A stretch of DNA of 64,000 nt. Source: Dichetophora obliterata (lineage: Eukaryota; Arthropoda; Insecta; Diptera; Sciomyzidae). Position 1 is the stretch's first letter; every line of letters starts with the position of its first letter. Of the stretch, positions 23,418-35,935 are shown in pieces. Made by a program: the position numbers and the translations under genes. The DNA lies in assembly GCA_963920525.1 (NCBI GenBank), contig OY986436.1:28967318-29031317 (forward strand), given 5' to 3'. Below the pieces are notes generated by a model, which ran no database searches, was not told the DNA's origin, and was given only the letters and a program-made list of their open reading frames with translations.

Positions 23418-25069
23418 GGCTCTATGAAATAAGGCCCCAGGAAATAAGGCCCCAAACTACAAATAAAATAAGGCCCCAAACATTTCTATACAAAAGGCCA
23501 ACACAAATAATTGGGATGTTATTTCTTATTTTGGGGCTTTATTTCATTTTTGAAAAATGGTGCTTTATTTCATAATGAAATAAGGCCCCAAGAGTAAAAT
23601 GAAATAAGGACCCAAAAATTATATTAAGAATTAAAAGCATGAATATTTGGAGTGTTATTTCGATTTTTGTGGCCTTATTTCATTTTTTAAATTAGGGTTT
23701 AATTCTACTATAATTAGTAAAATAGGCCAACAAAAATTTCAACATTCCTTGGGGGTCAGACTTGGATACGGTTGTTATAACAACTTTTCGATTTTCGTTA
23801 TTTAAAATCAATTAAAAATTTCTCAATTGAAGACTTTTAAAAAATATGTTAAGTTTTGATATTTTTGCCACTTAGTGAGGACATAATAAAAAATTAAAAA
23901 ATAAAATACATTCTGAAAAATTTCATGATAAAAGAAGGAGCAGCGAACATATCTATGTCCTCGATCAAAAAATGATATATAGAAAAAAATCCACATACAA
24001 AACTATAACAAAATATGAATGTCGGCAAGAGACCTGTAAAGCAAGAGTAAACCTTTTGTCGGAAGGAAAATTTTGCGACGTTCGCACTCCACAAAATCTC
24101 TTACAAGTAGGAAACAACTATTTGAACATGAATTGGACTCTATTGAAAAAAAACTTTAGGCACGAGATAAAGAGAACTAACAAAGTTTTCTTTATAATTA
24201 CATATTTGTAAATTTAGAGAGATTTACAAAACTATAATTTTATCATCAAAGCTCAAACGATTTGGATTACAAATTTATAAAAATATTTCGTACAGGGGAA
24301 TACTGTTTTTACAAATTCTTGATAAGATTAATGAATTCTTGAAGATATTAATTCATTCATGTTTACAAATAAAAATAATAGCAATTAAAGGGTGTTTTTA
24401 TTTATTGTGAGGTCATTCTTCATAAATTTTGGGTGCGAATTTCTTAATATTGAGGCTTGATTCCGTTTTAAGATTTGAGGCCTTTTATTTTGGGTTGTAT
24501 TTTTGTGCAGCCTTTTAAAAAACTGGCATATTTAAGTTTGGGGCCTTATTGCATCATATTGGGGTTTATTTTGGCATAATTGAAGAATAGTGATAGCTCA
24601 AATTTTACAATTTTACATTTAATTTGAAATTTCAGGCCGCTCTCAAGTGGTTTGGAAGTTATAGGGTTCCAAAATTGTAAAAATTGGCCTGAAAAACTTG
24701 CGATAACTTTTTATTTTCGTACAAACCTAATAAGTATGGGTATCAAAAGAAAGAAATTTTCACATTTGGAGCCACGAGTTATACTTCGTATTTCTTAAAA
24801 TACTCAAAGGATTTCATGTATTGATAACTCATTTAATAGATCATATTTAAACCTTTTAAAATGTAAATATGTTATTACATTTTATTTTACATTAAAAAAT
24901 TTGGTGGTTTTTTGGGGTCTTATTTCATTTTCAGTTGGGGCTTTATTTCGTCGAATTGGGGCTTTATTTCGTAGAGTGTTATTTCATGATGAAATAAAGC
25001 CCCATATTTGGGGCCTTATTTCGTTTTTGTTTTGGGGCTTTATTTCCTGGGGCCTTATTTCACAGAGCC
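23418..25069. mobile_element. Mutator-like element (1652 bp) with multiplied GGCCCC motif
   Basis: The ends are inverted (GGCTCTATGAAATAAGGCCC on the left, GGCTCTGTGAAATAAGGCCC on the right, read inward), and the flanks show a perfect 9-bp direct repeat, ACTCAAATA, at 23409-23417 and 25070-25078. A 9-bp duplication is characteristic of Mutator-like elements. The word GAAATAAGGCCCCAA or a variant recurs at least four times inward from the left end and at least six times inward from the right end. Degraded copies continue at 23580-23690 and 24450-24560. Inside is a fragment resembling a FLYWCH zinc finger, a domain known from insect Mutator-like elements. No transposase core is visible. Confidence 0.82.
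23972..24211 (+). pseudogene. FLYWCH-like zinc-finger fragment inside the Mutator-like element
   Basis: A 79-residue frame contains KYECRQETCKARVNLL, which fits the second half of a FLYWCH finger (aromatic, C, spacer, CKAR). Basic residues surround it. The expected N-terminal F/Y-W part and the HNH end are not visible, so this is a fragment or a decayed exon. It supports assigning the host element to a FLYWCH-bearing Mutator group. The rest of the frame is unrecognised. Confidence 0.45.
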
Positions 25070-25078
25070 ACTCAAATA

Positions 25079-26440
25079 CAATAAAAATTTGGTTTTCGAA
25101 GAGTTTATTTTTCATTTAAAATTGTATGGAAAACGTTGTGTATGTTAGTAGTCACGAAGTCATTCAACTCTGTCATCATTACATCATTAGGTTCTAAGAA
25201 GACTTTTAGTTTTGTCAGGATGTCCATTTCTTTTTAAATTTTTCAACATTTTTCGTTTGGTTTCAACATCAACTTGATCGTCAAAAAATGCTTATGCAAT
25301 ATTGGACTCGTTCAAATGCCAGAAATGACTAAGCATTTTTTTCGCACACTTTCTCCGATCTTGGCGCCAATTGATTTGAACATTTTCAATTCTTTTTGCA
25401 TATATATTTCATTAAATGGTGCTTTTGCTGTCACTTGGCAAATAAATAAAAATTTTTATTTTATAATATAAATTAATTTTATGTTTTATTTACGCGAAAT
25501 TTTTTCTAAACTGTGAACAATTCCCTTTTTATATTTTAGCTTAATTATTAAAAAATATCCGTTGATTCAATAGTTTCCCTCTGCAAATTTATTTGAAATT
25601 TTGATTATTAGTCAAGTGGCAGCAAAAGTCCGAATTAGGGTCAAACGAGACCACCTTATTTAAATCAACCTTGAAGAAAACAAAATAAATTTAATATTTT
25701 TAATCAACTAGTCGTATTAGTTAAATTGAATTGAAACAAAGCCCAAATTCTTTTACAAAATATAAATGGATCACCAATGATTAAGGTGAGTAAAATAAGT
25801 ACTTTGTAAAAAAATTAGAAAGATTTGCATTGAAAGAAACAAAAATTAATATAATTTGTTTGCTTTAAAGACGCAAGTTCATGAGTGAAAACCAAAAAAA
25901 TAACGAAAAGTAATGCATTTCTTAGAACTCGTCAAATTGCCTTCACGACGATGTAATGCTACCACCTCACAGATTTTTCAATAATTTTTGGGAATTTTTT
26001 TAACAAAACTAGGACATAAAAATTTAGTAAAAAATTGAGTTTGCTCTACAAAAACACCATTCAATAACACATCTACATTAAATTTACGCGAACCGTCTAA
26101 CCTGTCTGGCGAAAATTAAAAAACCTCTACCTTTTTTAAAAAAAATTATAAGTCAAAAATTGTTTCAGCTATTTTCTAGCAATGTTAAGCCCATTTTTTT
26201 ATGCTTAAAATGAAAACAGGGTGGCTATTTTCCACTTACTACACCAATCTTTTGAAGCAAATCTTATTTTTAGCCCCATTCTATTAGAAAATGCTGGTGG
26301 AACAGAAGAAAAACCCTTTGGATTTTAGGGTAATCTATTAGACACACGGTTACAAATCTTGGACTAAATTTTATCCATAAAAGATAAGTTTTCGATCAGC
26401 AAAAAGTTAAATAAAAGGAATATAAATATCAACTTAAAAT
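25079..26440. other. AT-rich non-coding stretch
   Basis: No gene, array or inverted-end element was recognised. Confidence 0.45.
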
Positions 26441-26459
26441 AAAAATTTTTTCTGACCAG

Positions 26460-26527
26460 CTCATGATTTAAACATACGTCCTCTGTTGTGCTGTTCCAAC
26501 ACCTTATCCACTAGTTCATCTCAATTG
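26460..26527 (-). repeat. tRNA-like sequence, copy 1
   Basis: The minus strand reads CTAGTGGATAAGGTGTTGGA, then CAGAGGACGTATGTTTAAATC. This resembles a tRNA A-box region, a GG-rich anticodon side and a decayed B box (GTTTAAATC). It pairs with the copy 230 bp downstream in the same orientation. It lacks a convincing 3' acceptor stem, so it is probably a SINE head or tRNA pseudogene. Confidence 0.5.
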
Positions 26528-26689
26528 TTAAGAAAGCTACGCTTATTTTGCATCATACCAAATGCAAGTAAGCTTGCAGTTTTGCATCATAACAAATGCA
26601 AGTAAGCTTGCAGTAAGTAAGCAAGCGAGCGGAAACATGGGTTCGAGACCCAGCTAAATTAAAGTAAAATAAAACAATTTTCTGATCGG

Positions 26690-26757
26690 TTCGTGATTTG
26701 AACACACGTCCTCTGATGTGCTGGCCCAATACGTTATCCACTCGTAACACTCAGTTG
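26690..26757 (-). repeat. tRNA-like sequence, copy 2
   Basis: The minus strand reads TACGAGTGGATAACG, GGGCCAGCACATCAGAGGAC and GTGTGTTCAAATCACGAAC, with a B box (GTTCAAATC) better kept than in copy 1. Both copies lie in the same longer unit, from AATAAAA-TTTTCTGA to CAGTTGTTAA or CAATTGTTAA, so the whole unit is duplicated in tandem. Between them on the plus strand lies GGGTTCGAGACCC (26640-26652), a perfect B-box match. Confidence 0.55.
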
Positions 26758-27696
26758 TTAACTTACATCCTTACTAATAAGTTGATACTAAAGCTTAGAG
26801 TCAGCTTTTTTCACATTTTCAATAAAACAAAAAGAGCTGTCATTTTCAAAAAGTCGACGATAACTTAGCAGCGAAACTCGTTCCACAAATTATAAAAAAA
26901 AATTCAAACTTCAAATTCTTAATATTGATACATTGAAAATGATAACAGATTTATATATATTAATACTGAAAAGTTTTTTTTAGATAAAAACGAGACTTAT
27001 AGAGGTTAATATTTTCAATAACAGCTCAATATTTTGACATAAAGTGCAAAAGACGAACTTTTTGCGCTTGTGCTCGAATTGCGCTTGTGCTCGCTCCACT
27101 TTGCATAGGTGTTAGTATCAAAAGTATTTTTAAAATCAAACCAATATCAATTATTTTTGGCAAGATTGTTGGCATACATAACATAAAGCACCAGGCCAAT
27201 ATTTATCATTGTAACATTCAAAAGGCGACATTAGTTTCAAGGAGGAACTCAAACTTTTCCACGATGCTACTATTTGTCTGCACATTGAAGCCATGATGAA
27301 GAATTTCATGACCTCACGACGAATTTTCCGTTGTGTATTTGCAACTGAGATGGAATTTCGATAATATTTATTAATAACTACATGAATTAAATTGCGAGCT
27401 TTAGATCAAGTAAGTTTTTAAGAAAGCAACAACAACAACAACAACAACTCTGTATGGAGTCGATCACTTAGCTGACTAGACAGTCTGTTTCGGAAATCGC
27501 TACATTTTCCTCTTCAGTAGGTTTTGAGTGATTAAGCTGTGATCAAATCACTGTTTAAATTTGTATTTGATTTCACAGATTTAGAAATTCATTCATTTGA
27601 ATTATATGGCTGCTAATCATATGACATTTGTAAGCAGTAGGCTATTTATAGATCGCCGCCATCAACTTCTACTAAGGTTGCCATCTGTTGCTGCAA
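26758..27696. other. non-coding stretch
   Basis: Contains (CAA)n at about 27428-27447. No gene is recognised. Confidence 0.4.
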
Positions 27697-28355
27697 CCCA
27701 GCAAAAAAAGTGCTTCAAAAAGAAGGTAAAGTGGAAGGGAAAGTCTTGAATTCCATCCCTTCCACTTTCATACCCAGAAGGCATTCTTTTAGCACATGCA
27801 TGTCATTGGAAGGAATGCTTTCCTTAGTCTTCTCTAGAAGTGCTTCCAGAATTTTTTCAATGGATGATTTCCTTGCTCCCTTCAATGAAAGGATTCTAGT
27901 GGGTGTTTTCCAGGAGAACTTTAATAAGGCATACCATGGAATAGTTAGGGGTTCTTAAAAAATTCCACGAAAAAAATCCCTTTTCCCGATTGTCTCGTGA
28001 TTTTGATATTGCATATGAGAAGTGTTTAGGTTTTCTTTTGGGGCTTAAAAATCCCACGAGACGTATCCCTTTTTCCAATTTTTACGGCATTTTGGTGTTG
28101 GAAGTGGCTGGGTTTTTTGTTGTTTAAAAAATTCCATGGAATATATCTAAAATATATATTATAACGTGCACTTTTTTTGTTGCGTTTATTGAATTTAAAT
28201 GCTAATTGAATACCTTCCAGAAGTAGTTTATCAAAACACCTCTTGAAAGCGCTTCTCGATAAATCTAAGAAAGAGCAGAATTGGATATATAGAATGACTT
28301 CTGGAAGCAGTGTCCCTAAGAATGCATGTCACATTTTCTCAAAAATTTTGCTGGG
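27697..28355. mobile_element. putative short-TIR element with CCCAGCAAAA ends
   Basis: A 10-bp inverted pair, CCCAGCAAAA at 27697 and TTTTGCTGGG ending at 28355, brackets a segment rich in small self-complementary words: GAAGTGCTTCC, GAAGCGCTTC, CTTCTGGAAG and a hairpin of GGAAGGGA/TCCCTTCC at 27735-27765. No flanking duplication was identified and the inverted repeat is short, so the call is tentative. Confidence 0.45.
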
Positions 28356-28439
28356 ACAGTGGTTTAGTTGGTTGCTGGGACGTAGATCGATGAAATATGA
28401 TACAAAAGTTTAACTTATCTCTATTAAAAGATACAAAAA

Positions 28440-28770
28440 AATTTGAAATCTGCCTAAAACCACGCCCACCTCCCATATAACTCAAAGTTTAAAAACGTTA
28501 TATTTTTTCGTATTGAAGTTGAGAAGGAGTAGCCGGATACCAATAAAATTTGGCATATAAATTTAAATGGACTGTAAAAGATTACTTACGAAAAATTTTG
28601 CAAATCCTCTTACAAACATGCCTACCTCCCATATAGCACAAAAAATTAAAACGCAATAATTTTTTTCGTGTTGAAATTTTATTAAAACAACTCCCTCAAG
28701 AATCTGAAATATATGTATACATTTAAAAAAGTGTCACGCCTACTATCTCCTTAAGTTCCAAAAATTTAAC
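28440..28770 (+). repeat. two copies of the CGCCCACCTCCCATAT repeat
   Basis: Units at about 28449 (ACCACGCCCACCTCCCATAT) and 28615 (CATGCCTACCTCCCATATAG) continue with AAAGTTTAAAACG or AAAATTAAAACGC and with T-runs ending TTTTTTCGT(A/G)TTGAA. They are related to the repeats at 3925-4290. Confidence 0.55.
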
Positions 28771-29049
28771 ATTACTTACAGCATTGGTAATTTTTATTGA
28801 AATTCTTGTGACCTATGTCCGAATTTTTAAAAACTTTGTTCGGCGGCTGCTAGCATGTACCAACTTTTTTACATATATATTAAGAGGAAATTCCCAGATT
28901 TCATAATATCACAATGAGATGACCGGGAAAACCTAGCTTAATTTATATTTTCCATAGAAAATAGAAAAAAATTGTATTTACCAACTTTTAAGGAAAGCAT
29001 TAATGAATTCTTCACAATTAAACATTTCTCTTTAAGTCTGCATGACCAC

Positions 29050-30159
29050 CAGGGCTTGCAATTTTGGATTGTTTGGGCGATGCCGGGATTTTCGGGATTG
29101 AAAATTTTTTGGAAATCAAAAACAGTGTTCTACAAATTTTAATAGCAATGAAACGCAATACAATTTTTTTTAAATGTTTATTGTACATTATAAAAAGGAT
29201 CAGTGAAAGGAAAAGTGAGATTCTAATTGTTTATACAAAATTTTATTTTGTATAAAAAATCAACAGACACATCAGTTTTTAATGTTAAATTTAAATTTGT
29301 AAGTTCTTCTGTCTTTTAGTTTTGTTCATCAAAAAAATCAATTGAATTTATTATTTCTATATTCTTACCAGAATATCACTTTTTGTATTCATTTTAAGAT
29401 AAATAAAATTCCCTGAAGAAGCTGAAAAATAAAAAGCTAAACGTCGGAGGAGAAATATTTAAAATCTTTTATTTACATAAAAAACACACACTATTTAGCC
29501 TGAGCACTAGAGCAAGGAATTATATAAATTCAAAAAATTTGTCAAATACACTTATTCAAAAAGGAACAAATTCAAATCAAGTCTTAAAAATAACTTAATA
29601 AATAAATAATAAAATTGTCTTCTGAAAATTTAAAAAATAAAAAAAGGAACTATATCATTATATTATTTAAAATAATACGTTACAAAAAACTTTATTTTAT
29701 GGTGGCTTCATAACTTCAAATTAAGCTTTGAATAACGATCCCACATGTTGTTAAGCCTTATTAATCCAAAGAGTGTCGAATGAAGAGCATGTATAGCGTT
29801 TTGGAAGCAGTCGTTAACTTTTCCTTAACAGTTAATATTTCTATGTGTTTATTGTTTTCAATACAAAATTTTAAGTTAAAAAAACAAAATTTGTTAATGA
29901 AATTTTCAATAACTGAAAAGCAGTTGACAATTTTTATCAAAATTTTTTATATTTGAGCTTCAAATTGTGTTTTGAAATAAAAAAATTACAACAAACATAT
30001 ATAAATATTCAAAATACTGGTTAACAATTTGTTAATTTGCCAGAATAGGGCTGTTATTGTAAAATTTTTATAATTTTATTTATATTTTTGTATAAATTTT
30101 TGTATAAATTTAGGTTAAAAATTTAACCAAATCCTGGGATACCGGGATTGCATGCCCTA
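29050..30159. mobile_element. hAT-type non-autonomous element (1110 bp), CCCGGGAT family
   Basis: Ends are CAGGGCTTGCAAT and TAGGGCATGCAAT (minus strand). The flanks ATGACCAC (29042-29049) and ATGACTAC (30160-30167) agree at seven of eight and fit the nTnnnnAn hAT target consensus. Subterminal words are GCCGGGATTTTCGGGATTG on the left and TCCTGGGATACCGGGATTG on the right. The interior is AT-rich with no transposase. It belongs with the elements at 16406 and 52296. Confidence 0.82.
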
Positions 30160-30167
30160 ATGACTAC

Positions 30168-31765
30168 ATTATAAAAACAGAGTGGTCGGAATATTAATTT
30201 TTTTCCGCCAAAATCCCACTGTGCGCCGTTATTTCCTACACCAAAAATATTTTTTAAAAAAGATTTGAGTATCGATAATAATAAACCAAATATACGAAAT
30301 AAAAAGTTTATTGGTAAGAAATTTCTATGTAATTTAATCGCAGAAAGTGATAAAAATTATTACGCATCTAGAATTAATCAACGGATTTATTTTTTGTTAA
30401 ATATCATTGATTCTTTTTTTTCGGGCTAAAAATGAATCACATCATATTCATTTCATTTTATTTATATTATTTTTATTATTTTTTATGGAAATATTTTTAT
30501 GTGTATGACGTACTATATTTTTTTGGAAATTTTATCGTTTATTTAGTTTTTGCTTTTACTTTTTTTTTGATAACTTTTGCTAAATAGTTTTACTAATAGC
30601 TTTGCTTTTTTGTAATAAAATACATTTTTTTTTTTTTGATAATTTTACAAATAACTTTTTCTTTTGTTTTTTTTTTTTTTTGTAAATTAATAAATTGCTG
30701 TTGACCAAGAATTATAAATATCTGAAATTTTTTTCCAAATGCGCCTTTGCTCTACGTGTATGGGCTCACACCAAAATACGTTTGAAATGCCGTAAATAAC
30801 AGAGTGAATTTTTACCGTTAGAAAATGTACTCTTGTACGTGAGATCAAGGATTAGGAAACATGTTTTTAGGATTGCCATTTTTACACAAATTTATGGTGA
30901 CTCATTCAGGAACTCCTATCGTAGAGTTTTTTAAACAAATAGCTTCAAACATTAGCTTCAATTTAATCGAAATCTGTTTTTGCACATGAATTCTTGAACG
31001 ACGATATGTACAAGATATATTTAAAATTAATGAGAATATATCCAAACAACTATTTATACAAATTTTCTTAAAGTGTTAAGTAAAAAATTCTCTTTTTATA
31101 TTTAAAACCTTAAAGTGCCTATAAAATGAGTTTTATGAACATTTTTCTGTTCCTTCTTAGTACAGGTATTCTTAGTAAAATAACTTTTATTTTGTTACAC
31201 ATTTTGTATATTCAATCTTTGCTTTTTTGACCCCTCGCTCTGCACTGTGTAGCTCTACCAAGTCATGATATTTCTATTTTTCGTCTTTCTCGTTACCATT
31301 ATTTACACTTTTCTTATTCTCAACAGTCCCTCCATTTTTAATACCATAGAACTTTTTATATATATAAAAATAAAAATATAAATAAAAATATAATTTGTAT
31401 AGTGCCTAAATATTCACCTTCATCACTGATATGGTTTTCATGAAAAACTTTACTGTTAAACAATATTTCCGTCAACGTCAAAATATTTCAAATTTTAAAT
31501 GAAATGATGAAAGAAAAACATGCTTATTTTCACTCACTCAGCTGGATTTTTTTCTATCAAAACTATTAAATAACACTTTTAAAGAAATTTTTGAATGTTG
31601 AAACAATTTTTAAGAATAAACGAAAACCTAAACAAATTACAAACATGTCAAAGTGACAGCTGACAATTGACACTTGCAAGCTGTTTATGTCAACGGGAGG
31701 TGCTTGCAGTCGGTTGGAAATTTCAAACGATGCGTTGCATTTCAACACTTTTTCCAACACTTGTC
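30168..31765. other. AT-rich non-coding stretch
   Basis: Long T-runs at 30420-30680. No gene or element recognised. Confidence 0.45.
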
Positions 31766-31810
31766 GTGCTGCTGCTGCTGTTGCTGCTGCTGCTGTTGCT
31801 GCTGCTGCAC
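31766..31810. repeat. (CTG/TTG)n trinucleotide repeat
   Basis: About 14 successive CTG or TTG triplets. They give poly-Cys and poly-Ala open frames on the two strands, which are not taken as genes. Confidence 0.8.
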
Positions 31811-31859
31811 CCATGTCAGTTGCCAGCTTAATACAAATTTACAACAATACAGAAGATGA

Positions 31860-33730
31860 ATGACAGCAATGCAATAATTTTGTTATTTTTCTAACAAGCT
31901 GCAGAGCGAACTGTTATTGAGGGCAGTTAAAAAATATCGAATTACTCGAAAGAAGAAAGAACCAAAAATGTCAACATAAACAACTTTTGCTCAAGCTCAA
32001 ACTAAAAAAGAAGAGATCATCAACACCTTCAGACTGCCTGTCATTAGATTATGTATGAATGCATTTACAATGACAAGATAAACGTCAAAATGCAAAGTGT
32101 CAGTTGACATTCTGCGCCTCTGGGCTGAGCTTAATGATTGATCAGCATTTTTAAAGGTTGACTCGAAGAAAAATTGGATAATAATTGCTTGCATTCGTAT
32201 GCAGATGAGCTGATTCGATCTTCCATAAAAAAAGGGTTATAGAAAACTGATCGTTTGAAAATCAATTTGAATGCGCCCTTTTCTTGAATGCGCGCGTCTT
32301 CCCTTTTTTTTTATTGATCAATTTTTTTTTATATCTATTTCGAATTTCAGTGGATTTTTTTAAGATTTTGTTTACATAAGCAATTGGATAAGAAATTGAC
32401 TAAGGTTTTTGTTGAAAAGACCAGACTGCTTTTTCTACAACGCTTAACTGCAGTTTAAATGCCTGCTTTTGGTGGTTGTGTTTTGTTGCATTGTGTTTTT
32501 TTCGAGTTTTTTGCTCTTTCTTAAACAAAATATTTAAATTCCTAATGAGCTCATAAATTTATTTATTTTGTTGTTGTAATAAAATGCCGTCTAGCATCTA
32601 AACTGATCGTGTGGCTAGACCGTTGGTTACAACGTTGCAGCAACCCACACGAGCACAACAACACACACACACACACACACACACACACAGCTGATTCAAC
32701 TGATTTGTGTCCATAAGTTTTTTTAATGATCGCTCTTTGGAGTCATTTTTGTAGTCTAATTAAATTAAATGAGTCTCGAACACACACTAAAAACTGGAGC
32801 CAACAGTGAAAAGTTGTTTGTTGTAAATGAAAGAGGAATGAAAATACTAGGAAAAACCTGTAGAGAAACAAGCCGCAGCCGCAAAGTGATCGTGGCTGGA
32901 ACACGTGAATCAAAGTGCAGTAAGTGCAGGATTGGCGTGTATAAACTAGCCGCATGTTTATTGTGCCTACCAATACGTAGTTTATGACTTTAACCAGCTC
33001 AAAAGAGTGGTGCCTCTTGTTGTTTGATGTCTGCAGAGAAGCTACATAATTTTAGTATTTCTTATAAAGGTATAGCTATAAAAAATTACCAATAAAACTC
33101 TAATGGATCATCAGAGTTTTAAAAAGTTCTAATGGGAAGATCTGAGCGAAAGATCTTATTCGATGTCTGCAAAAAAAGGTACAGTGAACATTTTTAAGGA
33201 TCTCAGAGTAAAGCTTTAATATTAATACATAAAAATTAACTACAGTTTTAAGACTTTGAAAGGCTTAAAAATTTTGTGATGATATTTGTGATGAAAAGTT
33301 ATTGCTTAAAATAAGTAAATAATTAATTCGTTTGTGAATGAAAACAACTTTTTTGTAATATTCTCTGCAAACATTTAATATCGTTTATTGATCGATATTC
33401 TTCTATTCGTTCACGGAACAGGTAAATATATCTACTACATAAATACCTAAGAAAAACAATATAATAAATATAATTAAATCAGTAAGATTTTTGTATGGCT
33501 TGCATTGAAAAAGAAATCATATTAAACAATAAAAAAGACTTAGAGCATTTTTTATTAGGTAAGCCACAAAGTTATAAGACGAAGTCCTATTGTTTTCAAG
33601 AAGTAAAAATATTAAATTTAAAAAGTTTATTTTTATTGTTTTTAATAAGATACTTGTTAACATTTAAAGATAAGTGCTTTTAATAAAAATACTTAATAAT
33701 TAAAGTTTTTTCCTAAATGACCTTGCTATT
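31860..33730. other. non-coding stretch with a CA microsatellite
   Basis: A (CA)n run lies at 32659-32689. The remainder holds no recognisable gene. The two mid-sized open frames at 32743-32987 overlap each other on opposite strands and show no domain. Confidence 0.45.
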
Positions 33731-33961
33731 TATTATGTTGACTTTACATGCTTTAAAAACAAATTCTAAAAAAACACTTTGTTGTTGTTGTTGTTTCCTT
33801 GGAAAGATTCGTTAGAACAATTAATTGTTCTAACTTTGACCTTATGCTCAATAAACGATTTTAAACTATCAAACAACTAGAATTTGTATTTAAAATCAAG
33901 TATGATTTAAACTATCAAACATTTAGAATTTGTATTTAAATCACATAAAGTCAACATAATA
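33731..33961. mobile_element. MITE with TATTATGTTGACTTTA ends (copy A)
   Basis: Inverted ends share TATTATGTTGACTTTA and then AAA-ACAAATTCTAAA with few differences. Inside, TAAACTATCAAACA-(T)TTAGAATTTG occurs twice, and a perfect 24-bp palindrome built on GAACAATTAATTGTTC sits at 33811-33834. A second copy lies in inverted orientation at 42474-42770. A TA or TTA/TAA flank is possible; the target duplication is not resolved. Confidence 0.7.
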
Positions 33962-34987
33962 CTTAATAATTTTTAAAGTTTTCTAATTAGTTTTACTAGG
34001 AAAACGTAACCAGTTTCAAAGTTTTATTTTATTATGTTGATTTTTTTAATAAAAAATGAAATAGTTTTAAAGATTTCTTGTTGATATTTTGAGCATTTTT
34101 TGTTAGGGAAATTACAGAATTATAAGTACTCCTTGTGTTTTTAACAAGAAAACTGTTTTTTAAAAGATTTTATTTTATATATTTTAATAAGAAACTATTA
34201 AAAAAATTTAAGTGGTTTATACAGGGTGTCTCAGACTTAGAGGACAATAATGCGGTGTAATTCCTCGAGTTCAGACGAGCAAAAAATCGTATGGGTGGGG
34301 GTGGCCGCAAATGCCCTCCTAGGGAGGTATGTGGGAAAAACAAAAACAATAGGTGTCATTACGTTTTAATCCATTAGTAGCATACCTCCACACCGATTAC
34401 CAAACTTAATAACTTTTTGAAAAGAAAATTAAATTTCCTTTTCAATAAATCCACAAAGTTTTGCCATAAAGTCACCTCTAAAAAAGTTATGAGCACCTAA
34501 ATTAAAAGAATACATTTTTTCTTTAAAAATTCAAATTTAAAGGCAATTTTCTCGAGAAACAACCAAATTTTTAATTATTTTTTATGACGTTCTATATTCG
34601 TTCTATGACGTTCGCTCTTGATCAATTCTATATTAATCCGCCTTTCATTGTTTTAATCTCAGAGCAGCTATTTTTTCTTCTTTTCACTCTTTCCACTTTT
34701 TCCTCTCCCAAGCTTTTTAAATGCAAGCACTGCGACTTCGTTTACTTTGATTACAATAACCAAAGAAGTAAAATATAAGGAAATAGTGTTGCTTACACAT
34801 ACACTGTACGTGAACTGTCGCACCATTCGTAAATTGTGCGAGCGAGAAAGAGTGTGTTTTTTGACATTTTTGAGAACCCTGGCATCTGATTGGAAGACTC
34901 CTCAGCAAAATAGTTGAATATAATTCAATTTTTCACTGCTTAAAAAGCAACAAAATTAAAGAAAAAAACCACTAAAACAAATGCAAT

Positions 34988-35055
34988 ATGAGTTGTGCGG
35001 TTAAGAATTGTAAAAGTTCCAGAAAACTTAAAAACAATGCGCATTCGTTCCACTG
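34988..35055 (+). pseudogene. THAP-like first-exon fragment
   Basis: An ATG opens MSCAVKNCKSS followed by ten residues and SFHW. This is the N-terminal signature of THAP zinc fingers (CxxxxC, then FH). The frame runs directly into GTAAAT, a plausible splice donor, at the position where THAP genes often carry an intron. No downstream exon with the C2CH second half was found between here and the right arm. It could be a captured exon of a THAP gene or the 5' relic of a P-type element. Confidence 0.45.
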
Positions 35056-35499
35056 GTAAATATGTCCATACGGTTTAAATTATTTTAACAAAAGTGCTTT
35101 ATTTAGTTTCTAACGATATTTTTTTAACTTATTTGTGTTAGAAATGTATATATTTCTTATTGAAAATGGTTTAAAAATGCAATTTAGACCCCGTCGATTT
35201 TCCGCCAGTTTGATCAAACCACATCTGTCAAAACACAAACACTGCTTCAGGGGCGCAGTCATTTTTCGCAGTTGAATACATGTTTGGGGCGCTCTTGTTT
35301 TCAGCATAGTGAATCAGAATTAGTACCTGTTTGTTAAGTTTTTCTGATTTTTACACAACAACTAGGCAGAAACACCCAAAAAAAAAGGATTTTAAAAAAT
35401 TAACCTAATTTAATTTGTAATTAAAGTTGAAGTTTAGAATTTGTAGGCCTTCAAATATAAAAAAATTACCTAAAAATCTTGCAGTTTTTCTTGTTTTTC

Positions 35500-35935
35500 A
35501 ACAAAACTAAGTTTTATGGGTATTAAAACAAAGGTATTGTGCGTATCTATTCAACGATGTGTCAAATTTAGAATTCCATAAGAATTCATTATGATATAAT
35601 TTTTTATAATTAGAATTTGTCTGAAAGACTAGTGGTTTCTCTTTTACGAAAGTAATACATTAAAAAGAGAATTATTAAAAAGATAACTACATTCAGAACT
35701 GCTGTAGACAGAGAAGCCTGTGTGGTACTTACTGAGGTTTGTAAACCCTAAGCAGCATCCGAAGGCCTCCTTTTGATACCTTTATTTTTTTTTTATTAAA
35801 TTTGGAAAAACCTCGCAATTTTAAGTAAAAAAAGGGTTGTATCTTAAATGCATGTATTTTTATGTTTGATATCTTGTTGAATAGATACTTGTATTATCTC
35901 TCTTTTGATACCCATAAAGTTTAGTTTTGTTGGAT
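35500..35935. repeat. inverted repeat with AAAACTAA-TTTATGGGTAT arms
   Basis: The left arm, at about 35500-35560, includes AACAAAACTAAGTTTTATGG, GTAT(T)AAAAC and GTATCTATTCAACGAT. The right arm, at about 35868-35935, carries the inverse: ATCTTGTTGAATAGATAC, GATACCCATAAAGTTTAGTT. A related word, TATGGGTATCAAAAGAAAG, occurs at 24735-24753 inside the Mutator-like element. It may be a nested foldback element whose ends are not resolved. Confidence 0.5.

Noticed and set aside
32743..32987. Overlapping 72- and 76-residue frames on opposite strands
   Set aside because: No domain, no splice context, and each is the antisense of the other.
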